A stretch of DNA of 64,000 nucleotides, from the NCBI RefSeq assembly GCF_014306105.1, contig NZ_JACRVF010000001.1, forward strand, positions 1,566,413 through 1,630,412, in the 5' to 3' direction. Under the pieces are notes generated by a model. The model saw nothing but the letters and a program-made list of their open reading frames with translations. It had not been told where the DNA came from and ran no database searches. Position 1 is the first letter of the stretch, and each line of letters starts with the position of its first letter. The position numbers were made by a program, and so were the translations under genes. The stretch comes from Pontibacter cellulosilyticus (GTDB lineage: Bacteria; Bacteroidota; Bacteroidia; Cytophagales; Hymenobacteraceae). Shown here piece by piece: positions 18,230 through 26,531 of the stretch.

Positions 18230-19018
18230 TTAAAATAATCGCGCTACAAAAATCGAAACTATAGAAGCTGCAGCCGCTACAATAGACAAAGTGCGGGTGT
18301 TCGCGCTGGCCTGCACTTCTTTCATGCGGTCCGGCTCCACATACACCACATCGTTTTGCTGCAGGTAGAAGTATGGCGAGCTCAGCACCTCTTTGTTATT
18401 CAAATTGAGACGTGTCATTTTCCGAACGCCGCCTTCTTCGCGAATCACAAGCACATTTTCTCTTTTACCGAAGGCAGTCATATCGCCGGCCATACCTAGG
18501 GCTTCGAGTATGTTTATCTTCTGAGTTGGGATTGTGAAGGTAGAAGGACGATTTACCTCCCCTACAACTGTCACCTTAAAGTTCAGGTAACGGACATTGA
18601 TAATAGGGTCTTTGATATGTTGCTTTAGATCGCTGGCAATTTTCTCTGTAGCCTGCACCCTAGTAAGGCCTGAAACTTTCACTTTGCCAAGCACCGGGAA
18701 GTTTATAAAGCCTTCTTCATCCACAAGGTAACCTTCGCGGTAAAGATTGTTTGTAGTAACATTTGATGCAATGCTAAAGTTTGAGATGCTTGCCGTTTGC
18801 ATCACTTCTCCCCTGTTAAATATGGCATTCGCCTCGGGGCTAAGGCTGGTTACAGTTATACTTAGCAGGTCGTCAGGCTGTATTTTAGGGATATTGTTGT
18901 TCTGAATGTTCTCAGAATACTCTGTCTGTTCCTGCAGATCATTAAAGTAGGCAAGGTTTCTCGGAGTACAGGACACGAAGAAAAGAAAGGCAATCAGGTA
19001 AAAAAACTTCACTCTCAT
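18230..19018 (-). CDS. wza: Wza-type polysaccharide export lipoprotein
   Basis: The protein has an SPII signal (FLFFVSCTPRN, lipid Cys near 17), a poly_export (Poly_export/PES) domain starting KIQPDDLLSITVTSL, the VDEEGFINFPVLGKVKVSGLT strand region, and an SLBB domain (VTVVGEVNRPSTFTIP). It ends with a hydrophobic helix (TLSIVAAAASIVSIFVARLF). Wza forms the outer-membrane export channel for capsule or EPS. At 262 residues it is the short Bacteroidota form, shorter than the E. coli Wza. It leads the minus-strand EPS operon and is followed by wzc at a 12-nt gap, so their stoichiometric expression is likely. Confidence 0.94.
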   Translation of the reverse strand: MRVKFFYLIAFLFFVSCTPRNLAYFNDLQEQTEYSENIQNNNIPKIQPDDLLSITVTSLSPEANAIFNRGEVMQTASISNFSIASNVTTNNLYREGYLVDEEGFINFPVLGKVKVSGLTRVQATEKIASDLKQHIKDPIINVRYLNFKVTVVGEVNRPSTFTIPTQKINILEALGMAGDMTAFGKRENVLVIREEGGVRKMTRLNLNNKEVLSSPYFYLQQNDVVYVEPDRMKEVQASANTRTLSIVAAAASIVSIFVARLF

Positions 19019-19224
19019 GTATTTATTGTTTACACGTTGTTCTATGCTTGAGAAAAAAGCTGCAACTTATTTCTTACAAAGCACGTACACAAACGGTTTC
19101 ACAAAAATGTAGAAAAAGTTTCTTTAAAAGAACTAGTGTTCTCAAAATAGTTTTACACAATCAGGTTAAACTTCAGCAAACTTACTTCTAACTCAAATAG
19201 AGCACTTTCTTTTTAGAAACAACT

Positions 19225-19269
19225 ATAAAAAGGAGGGGCTGCAAGTAACTTGCAGCCCCTCCTTTTTAT
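19225..19269. terminator. Strong hairpin terminator after the outer-membrane barrel gene
   Basis: A perfect 22-bp stem pairs 19225-19246 with 19248-19269 and has A5 and T5 at its two ends, so it can act on both strands. It lies 17 nt downstream of the stop of the minus-strand barrel gene and also separates that gene from the EPS operon. Confidence 0.8.
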
Positions 19270-19285
19270 GAGTATAAACTTCTTC

Positions 19286-20059
19286 TTATTTACTGATTCT
19301 ATACTTACGCTTTCCAGGTGTGTAGATCATTTTCACGGAGGTAGTCAAGTAATGATCGTTGTCACCTGTATATCCTCCTTCTACTACCATATTATCTAAA
19401 TAGTCTGAAGAAGTAAAATGCATGTTGATTTCTGGAGCGAAAGTGATACGTTTAGAGTAATATACCTTTACGCCTAGCCCTACCGGGATAACAGCTGCTA
19501 CAGCTGGATAATCTGTTGTGGCAGGAAATGTCATCTCATTACTTTCTGAAGACGCTTTGTAAGATATTAAGCCCAGTCCAGCTTTAGCGTAAGGCACAAA
19601 TCCTCTTCTCTGTCTCGAAGCATATGGACCTCTACCACGAACGTGACTATTTATCAGGTTAACTATAACTGAACCAGATACCTCTACCCCACTGGAGTTA
19701 AACGAAACATCTCTTCTAGGATCGTTCATCTCATCTCCGTCTAGGCTAAAGTAGTCAATGTTACCCTGCACACCCACACTAGGCGTGAACTGGTAGATAG
19801 CTCCCACGCTTAGTTCTGGTCCAAATCCATTATTGCTTATTGGCTTTAAACCGTTGTCGCCAAAGTCATGGCCTCTGTTGTCGCTGTTCATTACAGCAAT
19901 ACCTGCCCCCAAAACGATAGAGAACTTTTCAGAACTCTTTAAGGTACTACGGGAAGCATTTCTGAATTTAGGATGATGCCCGCGTTGTGCAAACATCGTA
20001 TTAGTTGCACTTAAGAAAAGGACTAAAACAACAACTACAAAAATGAATCTGTTTTTCAT
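19286..20059 (-). CDS. Outer-membrane beta-barrel protein (porin/OmpW-like)
   Basis: A signal peptide (MKNRFIFVVVVLVLFLSATNTMFA) is followed by a polar basic segment and then alternating strands such as FSIVLGAGIAVMN, FGPELSVGAIYQFTPSVGVQGNIDYF, YAKAGLGLISYKA, PVGLGVKVYYSKRITFAPEINMHFTSS and the C-terminal YLTTSVKMIYTP. This is the outer-membrane beta-barrel pattern (PF13505-like), about eight strands. At 257 residues the size fits. It stands alone, ends in a strong terminator, and is divergent from the GT61 gene. Its function beyond membrane structure or export cannot be told. Confidence 0.85.
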   Translation of the reverse strand: MKNRFIFVVVVLVLFLSATNTMFAQRGHHPKFRNASRSTLKSSEKFSIVLGAGIAVMNSDNRGHDFGDNGLKPISNNGFGPELSVGAIYQFTPSVGVQGNIDYFSLDGDEMNDPRRDVSFNSSGVEVSGSVIVNLINSHVRGRGPYASRQRRGFVPYAKAGLGLISYKASSESNEMTFPATTDYPAVAAVIPVGLGVKVYYSKRITFAPEINMHFTSSDYLDNMVVEGGYTGDNDHYLTTSVKMIYTPGKRKYRISK

Positions 20060-20523
20060 GGAACGGTAAAAGCAAGTATTAGCGCACTATTAAAATCAAA
20101 GTTGGCACAATAATACATATAAATTCATATATTTCAATAAATTAATCAAAATAATGTTTTTTTACTGTAGCTGGTTTAAGGTAGGTTTATCTTATTTAGA
20201 AATGCTCAACTGAATAGAAAGGTTTAAATGCTATTATCATGTCCAATCTTTGAAAGGTGAATCATATAAATCGCTTAACTCATGATCAAGTTTAAAATTA
20301 GGGTCACTCTTAATCTTTATCAAATAGGTTTTCTAATTGCTTACTACCGTTAATCTTTGTATTGAAGTATAAAATACTGACTTAGATAATAAGAAGTCGG
20401 TTTTGTGCAATTAAATACTAAATAACTGCATAACAATAAGTATATGAGCTAGTATACTGTTGATTGTAGCTGGTATTTGTCCACTGAGAGGTTCACATTG
20501 CTACATTACTTTTTGTACAATAT
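20060..20523. other. Divergent AT-rich intergenic region
   Basis: 464 bp between the divergent barrel and GT61 genes. No open frame is convincing. It should hold promoters for both sides, but I find no clean TTTG-N19-TAnnTTTG match at a sensible distance from either start. Two AAGTATA copies occur at about 20365 and 20439. Confidence 0.5.
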
Positions 20524-21738
20524 ATGCCACGAATATATAATAGAGTTTACCGTAAGCTAAATAGCCTGATTGACAAGCACATTCCTTTTAATCAATTTTA
20601 TAGGCCAACTGGCTTTTATCAAACTCTCCAAAACTATGTAACTACCTCTGGTGCAGAACAGATAGTCGTGTACCCTCCTGAAAAGTCTACTTTAGATGTT
20701 CCGAAGGCGCTATTAAAAGCATCCGAAAATCAAATCTTCACACCACCAACTGGTGAACTGCCTGCTGCCTCGATAACAGCCATAAAACAGGGAAGGCTAT
20801 ACACCGACGGGACCAATTTTGCAGCAGTAATCTCAGAGGACAATAAATTAATCGGCGATATATCCCTACAGGTTGGCACCACTAATCCGGAAGAAAATGG
20901 GATATTCAACCACAAGTACTTTACATCTCCTTTGGGTTTGAAGGGCAACGTTTTCCATACGCTGATTGGTGGTAGCGGAGAGAACAACTACTTTCATTGG
21001 ATGATAGACTCGTTACCGCGCCTGCACTTACTACAAAAAGCGGGTTGGTTTGATAAAATAGACTGGTTTGTGGTGCCAAAGCATAGCTTGCCCTATCAGA
21101 AGGACACACTCAGAATTCTAGGTATACCTGACACTAAAATTGTAGAAGGACACAGTGTAAACCATATAAAAGCTGACACACTATTTGCCTCTACCTTTGT
21201 CCGGAACATTGAACACATACCCAATTGGGCCTGCCAGTTTTTAAGAGACAAGTTTATACCTGCCGCGCAACGAATCATTCAAACTCCGAAGCGTATTTAC
21301 ATAAGCCGCCAGGATAGCAGTTACAGGAGTGTGACCAATGAAGCCAACGTTCTTAAAGTGCTGCACAAGTATGGCTTTAAAAAAGTAGAGCTTAGTGAAT
21401 TGACTTTTACGGAACAGGTGAGCCTGTTTAAAAATGCTGAAGTTGTTGTAGCGCCTCACGGAGCTGGGCTCACCAACCTGGTGTTTTGCCGCCCAGGCAC
21501 ACAGGTAATAGAGTTGTTTGCTAGAGAGTATACTCCTCCATTATATGCCGATCTGGCTAGCAAAGTAAATTTAAAATATAATTACCTCACTAGTGCCTCT
21601 GCTCCTGCAGTGGTAAGTTTAAGAGCAGCGATGCAAAAGGGTGTAGATGTGCCGGTAGACAAACTGGAAAGTATGGTTTTGGAGGCGATAGCAGATGCAG
21701 TGCAAACAATGGAGCAGTTTAACCCGGAAGCAGTGTAG
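20524..21738 (+). CDS. GT61-family glycosyltransferase (DUF563)
   Basis: The 404-residue protein carries the DUF563/GT61 signatures: GGSGENNYFHWMIDSLPRL, the ISRQDSSYRSVTNEANVL segment, and VVVAPHGAGLTNLVFCRPGTQVIELF. Enzymes of this family are inverting transferases of xylose, GlcNAc or other sugars and are common near bacterial capsule genes. It has no membrane segment. It lies just outside and divergent from the EPS operon with core-like base composition, so it could modify that polysaccharide. That link is an inference from location. It converges on dnaB. Confidence 0.92.
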   Translation: MPRIYNRVYRKLNSLIDKHIPFNQFYRPTGFYQTLQNYVTTSGAEQIVVYPPEKSTLDVPKALLKASENQIFTPPTGELPAASITAIKQGRLYTDGTNFAAVISEDNKLIGDISLQVGTTNPEENGIFNHKYFTSPLGLKGNVFHTLIGGSGENNYFHWMIDSLPRLHLLQKAGWFDKIDWFVVPKHSLPYQKDTLRILGIPDTKIVEGHSVNHIKADTLFASTFVRNIEHIPNWACQFLRDKFIPAAQRIIQTPKRIYISRQDSSYRSVTNEANVLKVLHKYGFKKVELSELTFTEQVSLFKNAEVVVAPHGAGLTNLVFCRPGTQVIELFAREYTPPLYADLASKVNLKYNYLTSASAPAVVSLRAAMQKGVDVPVDKLESMVLEAIADAVQTMEQFNPEAV

Positions 21739-21881
21739 CAAATACCAAAAAAGAAAAGCCGCTGGTCTTTCAGACGCAACGGCTAATCTTCCTTTGGCTA
21801 TTTCTTAAAGCTGTTCGTCTTTTGTATACTTTCTAAACAGCCCATGCTTAATTTTATTGCCTTACCTAAAGATCTATACTT

Positions 21882-23456
21882 TTAGAAAGGCGGTTCCTCA
21901 TCAAAGTTAGACGCCGGGAAACCTCCCCCACTTCCACCATCGTTCATGCGGCTACCCAAACGGATAGATCCCGGTGAGTCGGCATCGAACGTGCTGTTTG
22001 GTAAGGCGTTGAATCCTCCCATCGGGTCGTCACCAAAGTTGTGGTCAAGGTTTGTAAACTTAGTAAACTTACCGATAAACTTCAACTGCACGTTCTCCAG
22101 CGAGCCGTTACGGTGCTTGGCAATAATCACCTCTCCTACTCCAGCAGTTGGGTTGCCCATCTCATCTTCAGTAATGCCATAATACTCCGGACGGTAGAGG
22201 AAACACACCATGTCGGCATCCTGCTCAATGGAGCCAGATTCACGAAGGTCGGATAGCTGCGGACGTTTGTCACCACCACGGGTTTCTACGGCACGGCTAA
22301 GCTGCGACAGGGCAATTACCGGCACGTTCAGTTCCTTTGCCAACATCTTGAGGGCTCGGGAGATAGAGGCAATTTCCTGCTCACGGTTACCACCACCTTT
22401 ACCATCCGAGTTTCCGCTCATAAGCTGCAGGTAGTCAATAATGATCATCTGAATGTCGTACTGCGCTTTAAGTCGGCGACACTTGGTACGCAACTCACGT
22501 ATCGAAAGACCTGGGGTATCGTCGATGTAAATAGGAGCTTCGGTAAGCTTTGCAATTTTGTGGTTCAGCTGTGCCCACTCATACTCTTCCAGGCTGCCTT
22601 TCTTAATCTTCTCCGACTCCAGCTCTGCCTCAGATGAGATCAAACGATTCACCAGCTGTAGCGACGACATCTCTAGCGAGAAAATGGCCACACCCTTGCC
22701 AAAGTCCACGGCGGCATTGCGCATGCACGACAGTACAAAGGCTGTTTTACCCATCGCCGGACGTGCCGCTAGTATAACTAAGTCAGATTTTTGCCAGCCG
22801 GATGTAACCCTGTCCAAAGCCACTAATCCGCTTGGCACACCTGTTAAACCATCTGCTTGCTTACGCTTTTCTTCAAGCTCCTTAATAGCCAGGTGCATGA
22901 GCGAGCGCATGTCGTCAAAGTTCTTACGGATGTTCGATTCAGATACTTCGTATAGCTTTGCCTCCGTTTTGTCCAGCAATTCAAATACGTCTGTTGTATC
23001 TTCAAAAGCACTGGAAAGCACCTCGGATGAAATAGAAATAAGATCACGCTTAATGGAGTTCTCTGTGATGATACGTGCGTGATACTCGATGTTAGCCGCT
23101 GAGTTTACGCGGGTGGTAAGCTGCGTTACATAATAAGCACCTCCTGCCAATTCCAGCTCGCCGTTCTCGCGCAGTTCGTGCGTCACTGTCAGGATATCGA
23201 TCGGCTCCGACTTATCAAATAAGGCAAGTATGGCTTTAAAAATGCGCTGGTGCGCTTCTTTGTAGAAACTTTGCGGACGCAAAATATCGATTACGTTGGT
23301 AAGGGCATCCTTCTCCAGCATAAGAGCACCTAGCACGGCCTCCTCCAAATCAAGTGCCTGCGGCGGTTTTTTGCCTAATTCCGATACAACAGGGGCTTTT
23401 TTCTGCCATCCGTTGCGGTTGCCTGCAGGCCGCACATTCATTTTCATCTCCTCCAT
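21882..23456 (-). CDS. dnaB: Replicative DNA helicase DnaB
   Basis: DnaB unwinds DNA at the replication fork as a hexameric 5'-3' helicase. The N-terminal domain starts near PPQALDLEEAVLGALML, and the RecA-like C-terminal domain has Walker A ARPAMGKTAF and Walker B (MIIIDYLQLMSG). ELNVPVIALSQLSRAVETR and KRPQLSDLRESGSIEQDADMV follow, including the arginine-finger region. No intein interrupts it. I chose ATG at 23456; a GTG at 23462 lies inside a -7-like element. The glycine-rich tail ends SNFDEEPPF, like the acidic tip of SSB. It is divergent from the Mur ligase gene. Confidence 0.96.
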   Translation of the reverse strand: MEEMKMNVRPAGNRNGWQKKAPVVSELGKKPPQALDLEEAVLGALMLEKDALTNVIDILRPQSFYKEAHQRIFKAILALFDKSEPIDILTVTHELRENGELELAGGAYYVTQLTTRVNSAANIEYHARIITENSIKRDLISISSEVLSSAFEDTTDVFELLDKTEAKLYEVSESNIRKNFDDMRSLMHLAIKELEEKRKQADGLTGVPSGLVALDRVTSGWQKSDLVILAARPAMGKTAFVLSCMRNAAVDFGKGVAIFSLEMSSLQLVNRLISSEAELESEKIKKGSLEEYEWAQLNHKIAKLTEAPIYIDDTPGLSIRELRTKCRRLKAQYDIQMIIIDYLQLMSGNSDGKGGGNREQEIASISRALKMLAKELNVPVIALSQLSRAVETRGGDKRPQLSDLRESGSIEQDADMVCFLYRPEYYGITEDEMGNPTAGVGEVIIAKHRNGSLENVQLKFIGKFTKFTNLDHNFGDDPMGGFNALPNSTFDADSPGSIRLGSRMNDGGSGGGFPASNFDEEPPF

Positions 23457-23461
23457 AAGCA

Positions 23462-23490
23462 CAAATTTAAGAGTTAAGCCGTAGAAGCAA
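23462..23490 (-). promoter_or_regulatory. Candidate dnaB promoter abutting its start codon
   Basis: On the minus strand TTG (23490-23488), an 18-nt spacer and a perfect TAnnTTTG element, TAAATTTG (23469-23462), are found. The element ends 5 nt before the ATG at 23456, so the transcript would be leaderless, or start just ahead of the next ATG at 23447. The match may also be chance in AT-rich DNA. Confidence 0.35.
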
Positions 23491-23554
23491 TCTTTATAAC
23501 CATGTTAATAATCCACAAGATATCCACAAAGTATCAACATATTAGTGTATAGCT

Positions 23555-23585
23555 ATTTTATTTTAATTAAGGTCTTCTAACTTTG
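23555..23585 (+). promoter_or_regulatory. Promoter of the Mur ligase gene
   Basis: A perfect -7 element TAACTTTG lies at 23578-23585, with a T-rich -33 region (TTTTA, 23556-23560) about 18 nt upstream. Transcription would begin near 23591, which excludes the TTG at 23583 as start codon and supports the ATG at 23613. Confidence 0.5.
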
Positions 23586-23612
23586 CTTGCTTCAGAATAT
23601 ATTGATTGGCTT

Positions 23613-24989
23613 ATGGAGAAGGAAATACAGCACATACACCTGATTGCCACCGGCGGCAGCATTATGCATAACCTGGCTTTGGCCCTGCACGACAAAGGGC
23701 TGAAGGTAACAGGCTCTGATGATGAGATTTATGAACCAGCCAAAAGCCGACTGGCCGTCGCAGGTATACTTCCGGAGCAGGAAGGTTGGTTTCCGGAGAA
23801 ACTGGATGCTAAACCCGATGCCGTTATACTTGGCATGCATGCCCGCCCCGACAACCCAGAGCTGAAGCGCGCCCAAGATCTGAATATTCCAATCTACTCC
23901 TTCCCTGAGTTTATCTACGAGCAAAGCAAAGATAAACAGCGCATTGTAATTGGGGGGAGTCATGGCAAAACGTCTATCACCTCTATTATTATGCACGTGC
24001 TCCAGCAGCTTGGCCGTAAGTTCGACTATGCTGTGGGTGCGCAGTTAGAAGGCTTTAACCGCATGGTAAAGCTCACAGACGATGCTCCAATCATTATCAT
24101 TGAGGGAGATGAATATCTGTCTGACCCGATCAAGCGTGTACCTAAGTTCCATCTGTACCACCACCACATAGCTGTGATTAGTGGCATCAGCTGGGATCAT
24201 ATTAATGTGTTTCCGGACCCGGATACTTACCGCGACCAGTTCCGTATTTTCGCAGAGATGACACCAAAGGCCGGTACCCTGATCTACAACCAGGACGATG
24301 AGCAAGTGCTGTTAGCTGCCGTACCGCGCAACCCAGCTGACATTGCTTACATTGGCTACGGCGTGCACGACCACAGCATCCGCAACGGCAAAACCATACT
24401 TCATACTAAAAAGGAAGGCGATGTAGAGATACAGCTGTTTGGTGAGCACAACCTGCGCAACATCAATGCAGCCAAAGAGGTGTGTAAGAAAATCGGTGTG
24501 AAAGCACATGACTTCTACGAAGCTCTGAAAACCTTTAAAGGCGCTGCCAAGCGACTGGAGAAACAGGGCGAGAACAGCCACTCTGTTATTTACCGTGATT
24601 TTGCACATGCCCCATCAAAAGTAAAGGCAACCACAGAAGCAGTAAAAAACCAGTACCCGCAGCGCGAACTGGTGGCTGTAGTGGAGCTTCACACCTTTAG
24701 TAGTTTAAACAAGAACTTTTTGCCGCAGTACGCTGGAGCGCTAGATAAAGCAGACGAGGCCATTGTGTTCTTCAGCCCGAAAACTTTAGAGCACAAGCGT
24801 ATGGAAATGATCTCGGAGCAGGAACTGAAGGAGGCATTCAGGAATCAAAGTATAAAAGTGTTTACAGATTCAGCTGCTTTGCAAGAACACTTAACCAGCC
24901 GCAACTGGCAAAACGCGAACCTGCTGCTCATGAGCTCAGGCACTTACAACAACATGGATCTGGGAGCTTTAAAACAAGCTATACTTTAA
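23613..24989 (+). CDS. mpl: Mpl-like Mur ligase (UDP-N-acetylmuramate:tripeptide ligase family)
   Basis: Mpl joins recycled L-Ala-gamma-D-Glu-mesoDAP to UDP-MurNAc in peptidoglycan recycling. The protein has an N-terminal Rossmann domain (HLIATGGSIMHNLALALHDKG, with GSD-E), the ATP P-loop GGSHGKTSITS, the IEGDEYLSDP and SGISWDHINVFPD blocks of the central domain, and the C-terminal YRDFAHAPSKVKAT segment, where Mur ligases read DYAHxP. The GGSIMHNLA start with Ser instead of the MurC pattern, and the GDEYL block, favour Mpl over MurC. The 459-residue length from ATG 23613 is normal. Substrate specificity is inferred from family motifs. Confidence 0.85.
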   Translation: MEKEIQHIHLIATGGSIMHNLALALHDKGLKVTGSDDEIYEPAKSRLAVAGILPEQEGWFPEKLDAKPDAVILGMHARPDNPELKRAQDLNIPIYSFPEFIYEQSKDKQRIVIGGSHGKTSITSIIMHVLQQLGRKFDYAVGAQLEGFNRMVKLTDDAPIIIIEGDEYLSDPIKRVPKFHLYHHHIAVISGISWDHINVFPDPDTYRDQFRIFAEMTPKAGTLIYNQDDEQVLLAAVPRNPADIAYIGYGVHDHSIRNGKTILHTKKEGDVEIQLFGEHNLRNINAAKEVCKKIGVKAHDFYEALKTFKGAAKRLEKQGENSHSVIYRDFAHAPSKVKATTEAVKNQYPQRELVAVVELHTFSSLNKNFLPQYAGALDKADEAIVFFSPKTLEHKRMEMISEQELKEAFRNQSIKVFTDSAALQEHLTSRNWQNANLLLMSSGTYNNMDLGALKQAIL

Positions 24990-25007
24990 TTTATACTTAC
25001 AAAAGCT

Positions 25008-25814
25008 ATGAAGCTGAACTTAAAGCGCCCCATGGTTTTCTTCGACCTGGAAACCACCGGCACCGATATCTGCAACGACCGCATTGTAGAGATAAGTGTT
25101 CTGAAGATTATGCCGAACGGGGAAGAGATCCTGAAAACCAGACGCATCAACCCTACTATTCCAATCCCGCTGGAGTCGAGCCTGATACACAAGATCTACG
25201 ATGAGGATGTGCAGAACTGCCCTACTTTTAAGCAGGTAGCCAAGAACTTCGACGATTTTTTGAAGGGATGTGACCTAGGAGGATATAATTTGCTGCGCTT
25301 TGACATACCGTTACTGGCAGAGGAGTTCCTGCGTTGCGGCATTGATTTCGATATTGAGAACAGAAATGTAGTGGATGTTTGTCGTGTGTTTCATCAGATG
25401 GAGCAGCGCACTTTATCTGCTGCTTACAAGTTTTACTGCGATAAATCTTTAGAAAATGCGCACAGCGCAGAGGCCGATACCATAGCCACTTACCACATCC
25501 TGATGGCCCAGCTAGACCGCTACCAAAACACTCCGGTAGAAATTACCGAAGGTGTGGAAGAGTTTCCGGTACAAAATGACATGGAACAGCTGCACAAGTT
25601 TACCACCCAGAAAACCGCTGACCTATCGGGCAGGATAGTATATAACAATGCCGGCCAGGAGGTATTTAATTTTGGTAAGTATAAAAATGTGCCCGTAGAA
25701 GAGGTGCTGCAAAAAGAACCTACATACTACGACTGGATGATGAAGGGTGATTTCCCGCTTTACACTAAAAAAGTATTGACGCGCATACGCCTGCGCAATG
25801 TGCAGATGTCGTAA
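25008..25814 (+). CDS. DEDDh 3'-5' exonuclease (DNA polymerase III epsilon-like)
   Basis: The exonuclease domain covers about residues 8-170. Exo I is FFDLETTGTD with Asp13 and Glu15, Exo II lies in the GYNLLRFDIPLL block, and Exo III is HSAEAD with His152 and Asp157, so this is the DEDDh type. A second small domain at the C-terminus (GQEVFNFGKYKNVPVEEV, then YYDWMMKGDFPLYTKKVL) resembles DUF3820-like repair/virulence-factor modules attached to exonucleases. The start lies 18 nt after the Mur ligase stop, so the two genes are probably cotranscribed. It probably has a repair or proofreading role; it lacks a polymerase domain. Confidence 0.92.
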   Translation: MKLNLKRPMVFFDLETTGTDICNDRIVEISVLKIMPNGEEILKTRRINPTIPIPLESSLIHKIYDEDVQNCPTFKQVAKNFDDFLKGCDLGGYNLLRFDIPLLAEEFLRCGIDFDIENRNVVDVCRVFHQMEQRTLSAAYKFYCDKSLENAHSAEADTIATYHILMAQLDRYQNTPVEITEGVEEFPVQNDMEQLHKFTTQKTADLSGRIVYNNAGQEVFNFGKYKNVPVEEVLQKEPTYYDWMMKGDFPLYTKKVLTRIRLRNVQMS

Positions 25815-25830
25815 TCTGTCTCGAACTAGT

Positions 25831-25878
25831 ATAAACAAAAAAGGGCTGCAATAAAATTTGCAGCCCTTTTTTGTTTAT
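25831..25878. terminator. Bidirectional terminator between exonuclease and Cys-rich lipoprotein genes
   Basis: A perfect 21-bp stem pairs 25831-25851 with 25858-25878 around a 6-nt loop. It is flanked by A6 and T6 runs on opposite sides. The stop codon of the minus-strand lipoprotein gene lies within the right arm, so the structure serves both convergent genes. Confidence 0.85.
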
Positions 25879-26513
25879 GGTTTTGGAAGCGGTACCGGCT
25901 TCTGTGTCGGCCTGTCCATCTGCTTTAACCTTGAGTTTGTGAGTAGTTCATTAGCCTGTGAAGTTTTGTATCCGCAATTGTTTCCTGCTGCCCTCGACGA
26001 ACATTCACAGCCTGTAATGGTGTTGCCCACAAACGTAAAGTAGCAAAACTCACAACCGGGGCCTGCATTGCAAATATACTTTGCACTTTTACTGCTCAGG
26101 AATAAACTATTATCGGCAGCCACATCCAATTGCAGCGCCATAGACCTGAATGCACCGTTACGTATCCCAAGCCCAACTAAGTAATAGCCCGGCTTGTCTG
26201 ATTTATTTTCCTGCACCTTCCGGATCATTACCTTATCTACCACAGTGCCATCACCAAATTCTTGGATGAATGGCTGCAGCAGGTCTTTCCGGTCCACAAT
26301 GTAATCTACGCTATCAAAAACCACTTGCGCGAGCAGCACTCCATCATACTTGGCTAGTGCCTCCTCCCCTTCCGCTACCTCAATTGGTTCTTCGCTATCT
26401 TCCGGAAAAGATTCTCTTCTGGTACAGGCAGTAGCCAGCAACAGCAAAAGCATCATACAGAATCCGATTTGTGAGGCGGCGCGCCAGTAGCGGCCAAGGG
26501 TGAACTTGCTCAT
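25875..26513 (-). CDS. Cys-rich lipoprotein of unknown function
   Basis: The 212-residue protein starts with an SPII signal (FCMMLLLLLATACTRRE, lipid Cys near 30). The mature part is acidic at first (PEDSEEPIEVAEGEEALAKY), has a middle segment with VVDKVMIRKVQ, and near the C-terminus has six Cys spaced C-x5-C-x2-C-x11-C-x-C-x8-C within the segment from YIC to NNCGYK. I do not recognise a family. The spacing would suit disulfides or a metal site in the periplasm or on the surface. It ends with a strong convergent terminator and starts 18 nt after the M48 gene, in the same direction. Confidence 0.75.
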   Translation of the reverse strand: MSKFTLGRYWRAASQIGFCMMLLLLLATACTRRESFPEDSEEPIEVAEGEEALAKYDGVLLAQVVFDSVDYIVDRKDLLQPFIQEFGDGTVVDKVMIRKVQENKSDKPGYYLVGLGIRNGAFRSMALQLDVAADNSLFLSSKSAKYICNAGPGCEFCYFTFVGNTITGCECSSRAAGNNCGYKTSQANELLTNSRLKQMDRPTQKPVPLPKP

Positions 26514-26531
26514 GTGGTTATGTTGGTTAGG

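Noticed and set aside
21752..21784. Terminator between GT61 and dnaB
   Set aside because: A possible AGCCGCTG/CAACGGCT stem has a mismatch and no T-run; too weak to call.
21882..23456. Intein or frameshift in dnaB
   Set aside because: The frame is continuous and all helicase motifs follow with normal spacing; there is no intein insertion.
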